Of a stretch of 6,084 nucleotides of DNA, positions 6,026-6,084 are shown piece by piece (position 1 is the stretch's first letter; the number at the start of each line of letters is the position of its first letter). The notes under the pieces were generated by a model. It was not told the DNA's origin. It saw only the letters and a program-made list of their open reading frames with translations, and did no database searches. The DNA is from CAZSNT01 sp964607765 (GTDB lineage Bacteria; Verrucomicrobiota; Lentisphaeria; Oligosphaerales; JABHEG01), in contig CAZSNT010000300.1 in assembly GCA_964607765.1 (NCBI GenBank), forward strand, positions 1-6,084. Reading direction: 5' to 3'. The position numbers were made by a program, and so were the translations under genes.

Positions 6026-6055
6026 GTCTAAGCTAGACCCCGTCCTGAAAGGGGT
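6026..6055. repeat. Two adjacent short inverted repeats in the MoxR leader
   Basis: GTCTA-AGC-TAGAC at 6026-6038 is a perfect five-base inverted repeat with a 3-nt centre. Overlapping its end, ACCCC at 6037-6041 pairs with GGGGT at 6051-6055 across a 9-nt loop. Both share the AC at 6037-6038, so they are mutually exclusive as RNA stems. They lie 57-86 nt upstream of the MoxR start. No T-run follows on the minus strand, so this is not an ordinary terminator. Possible roles are an operator or a leader switch; chance is not excluded. Confidence 0.35.
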
Positions 6056-6072
6056 GTGTCTGGTTGAGATCG

Positions 6073-6084
6073 GTTCCGCGGAAC
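6073..6084. repeat. Perfect 12-bp palindrome GTTCCGCGGAAC at window edge
   Basis: The last 12 bases of the window are a perfect palindrome without a central gap, 104 nt upstream of the MoxR start, and it may extend beyond the edge. The core GTTC-N4-GAAC has the form of a dimeric repressor site. From memory it resembles the palindromic LexA motif reported for Verrucomicrobia, whose flanking base is T; here the left flank is G, so the match is partial. Confidence 0.4.

Noticed and set aside
1..6084. Mobile elements, CRISPR arrays, tRNA or rRNA genes
   Set aside because: I saw no transposase or integrase motifs, no regularly spaced repeats and no tRNA- or rRNA-like sequence. The window is filled by one coherent operon with even base composition.

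Overview
The window holds one gene cluster, and every supported gene is on the minus strand, so transcription runs from the right edge to the left. In transcription order it encodes a MoxR-family AAA+ ATPase, a DUF58 protein, an unnamed three-segment membrane protein, a BatA-like and a BatB-like von Willebrand factor A (VWA) membrane protein, and a membrane-anchored TPR protein with a C-terminal cysteine cluster. The start of a secreted protein follows and runs off the left edge. This is the layout of a 'Bat' (Bacteroides aerotolerance) / MoxR-VWA operon.

The DNA is GC-rich, by eye about two thirds G+C, with strong G/C bias at third codon positions. That bias explains the many long antisense shadow ORFs. 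The gene order, the BatA C-terminus ending in RYTPW, the BatB segment around IDGHQSRQD and the DLSELQALPLPKKC tail of the TPR protein suggest a bacterium of the Planctomycetes-Verrucomicrobia-Lentisphaerae-Kiritimatiellae group. That placement is inference from family memory; no taxonomic marker gene is present.

Layout from right to left. 5970-6084 is the leader of the MoxR gene; it holds several short inverted repeats, including a perfect 12-bp palindrome at the window edge. 4983-5969 is the MoxR ATPase. 4106-4975 is DUF58, starting at GTG after a 7-nt gap. 3168-4109 is the unnamed membrane protein, joined by a 4-nt ATGA overlap. 2251-3171 is BatA-like, also joined by ATGA. 1250-2257 is BatB-like, overlapping by 7 nt. 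485-1237 is the TPR/cysteine-cluster protein, with a Shine-Dalgarno sequence that begins inside the preceding stop codon. After a 91-nt gap, 1-393 encodes 131 residues of a probable secreted protein with no stop in the window.

How they probably work together, by analogy with other MoxR-VWA systems: the hexameric MoxR ATPase acts as a chaperone-like remodeller. The DUF58 protein and the two VWA proteins, all three with an intact MIDAS-type metal site, act as membrane-linked adaptors or ligand-binding partners. The three-segment protein and the TPR protein would be scaffolds at the membrane. No client can be read from the sequence. A BatD-type protein is not in the window and could lie beyond the left edge.
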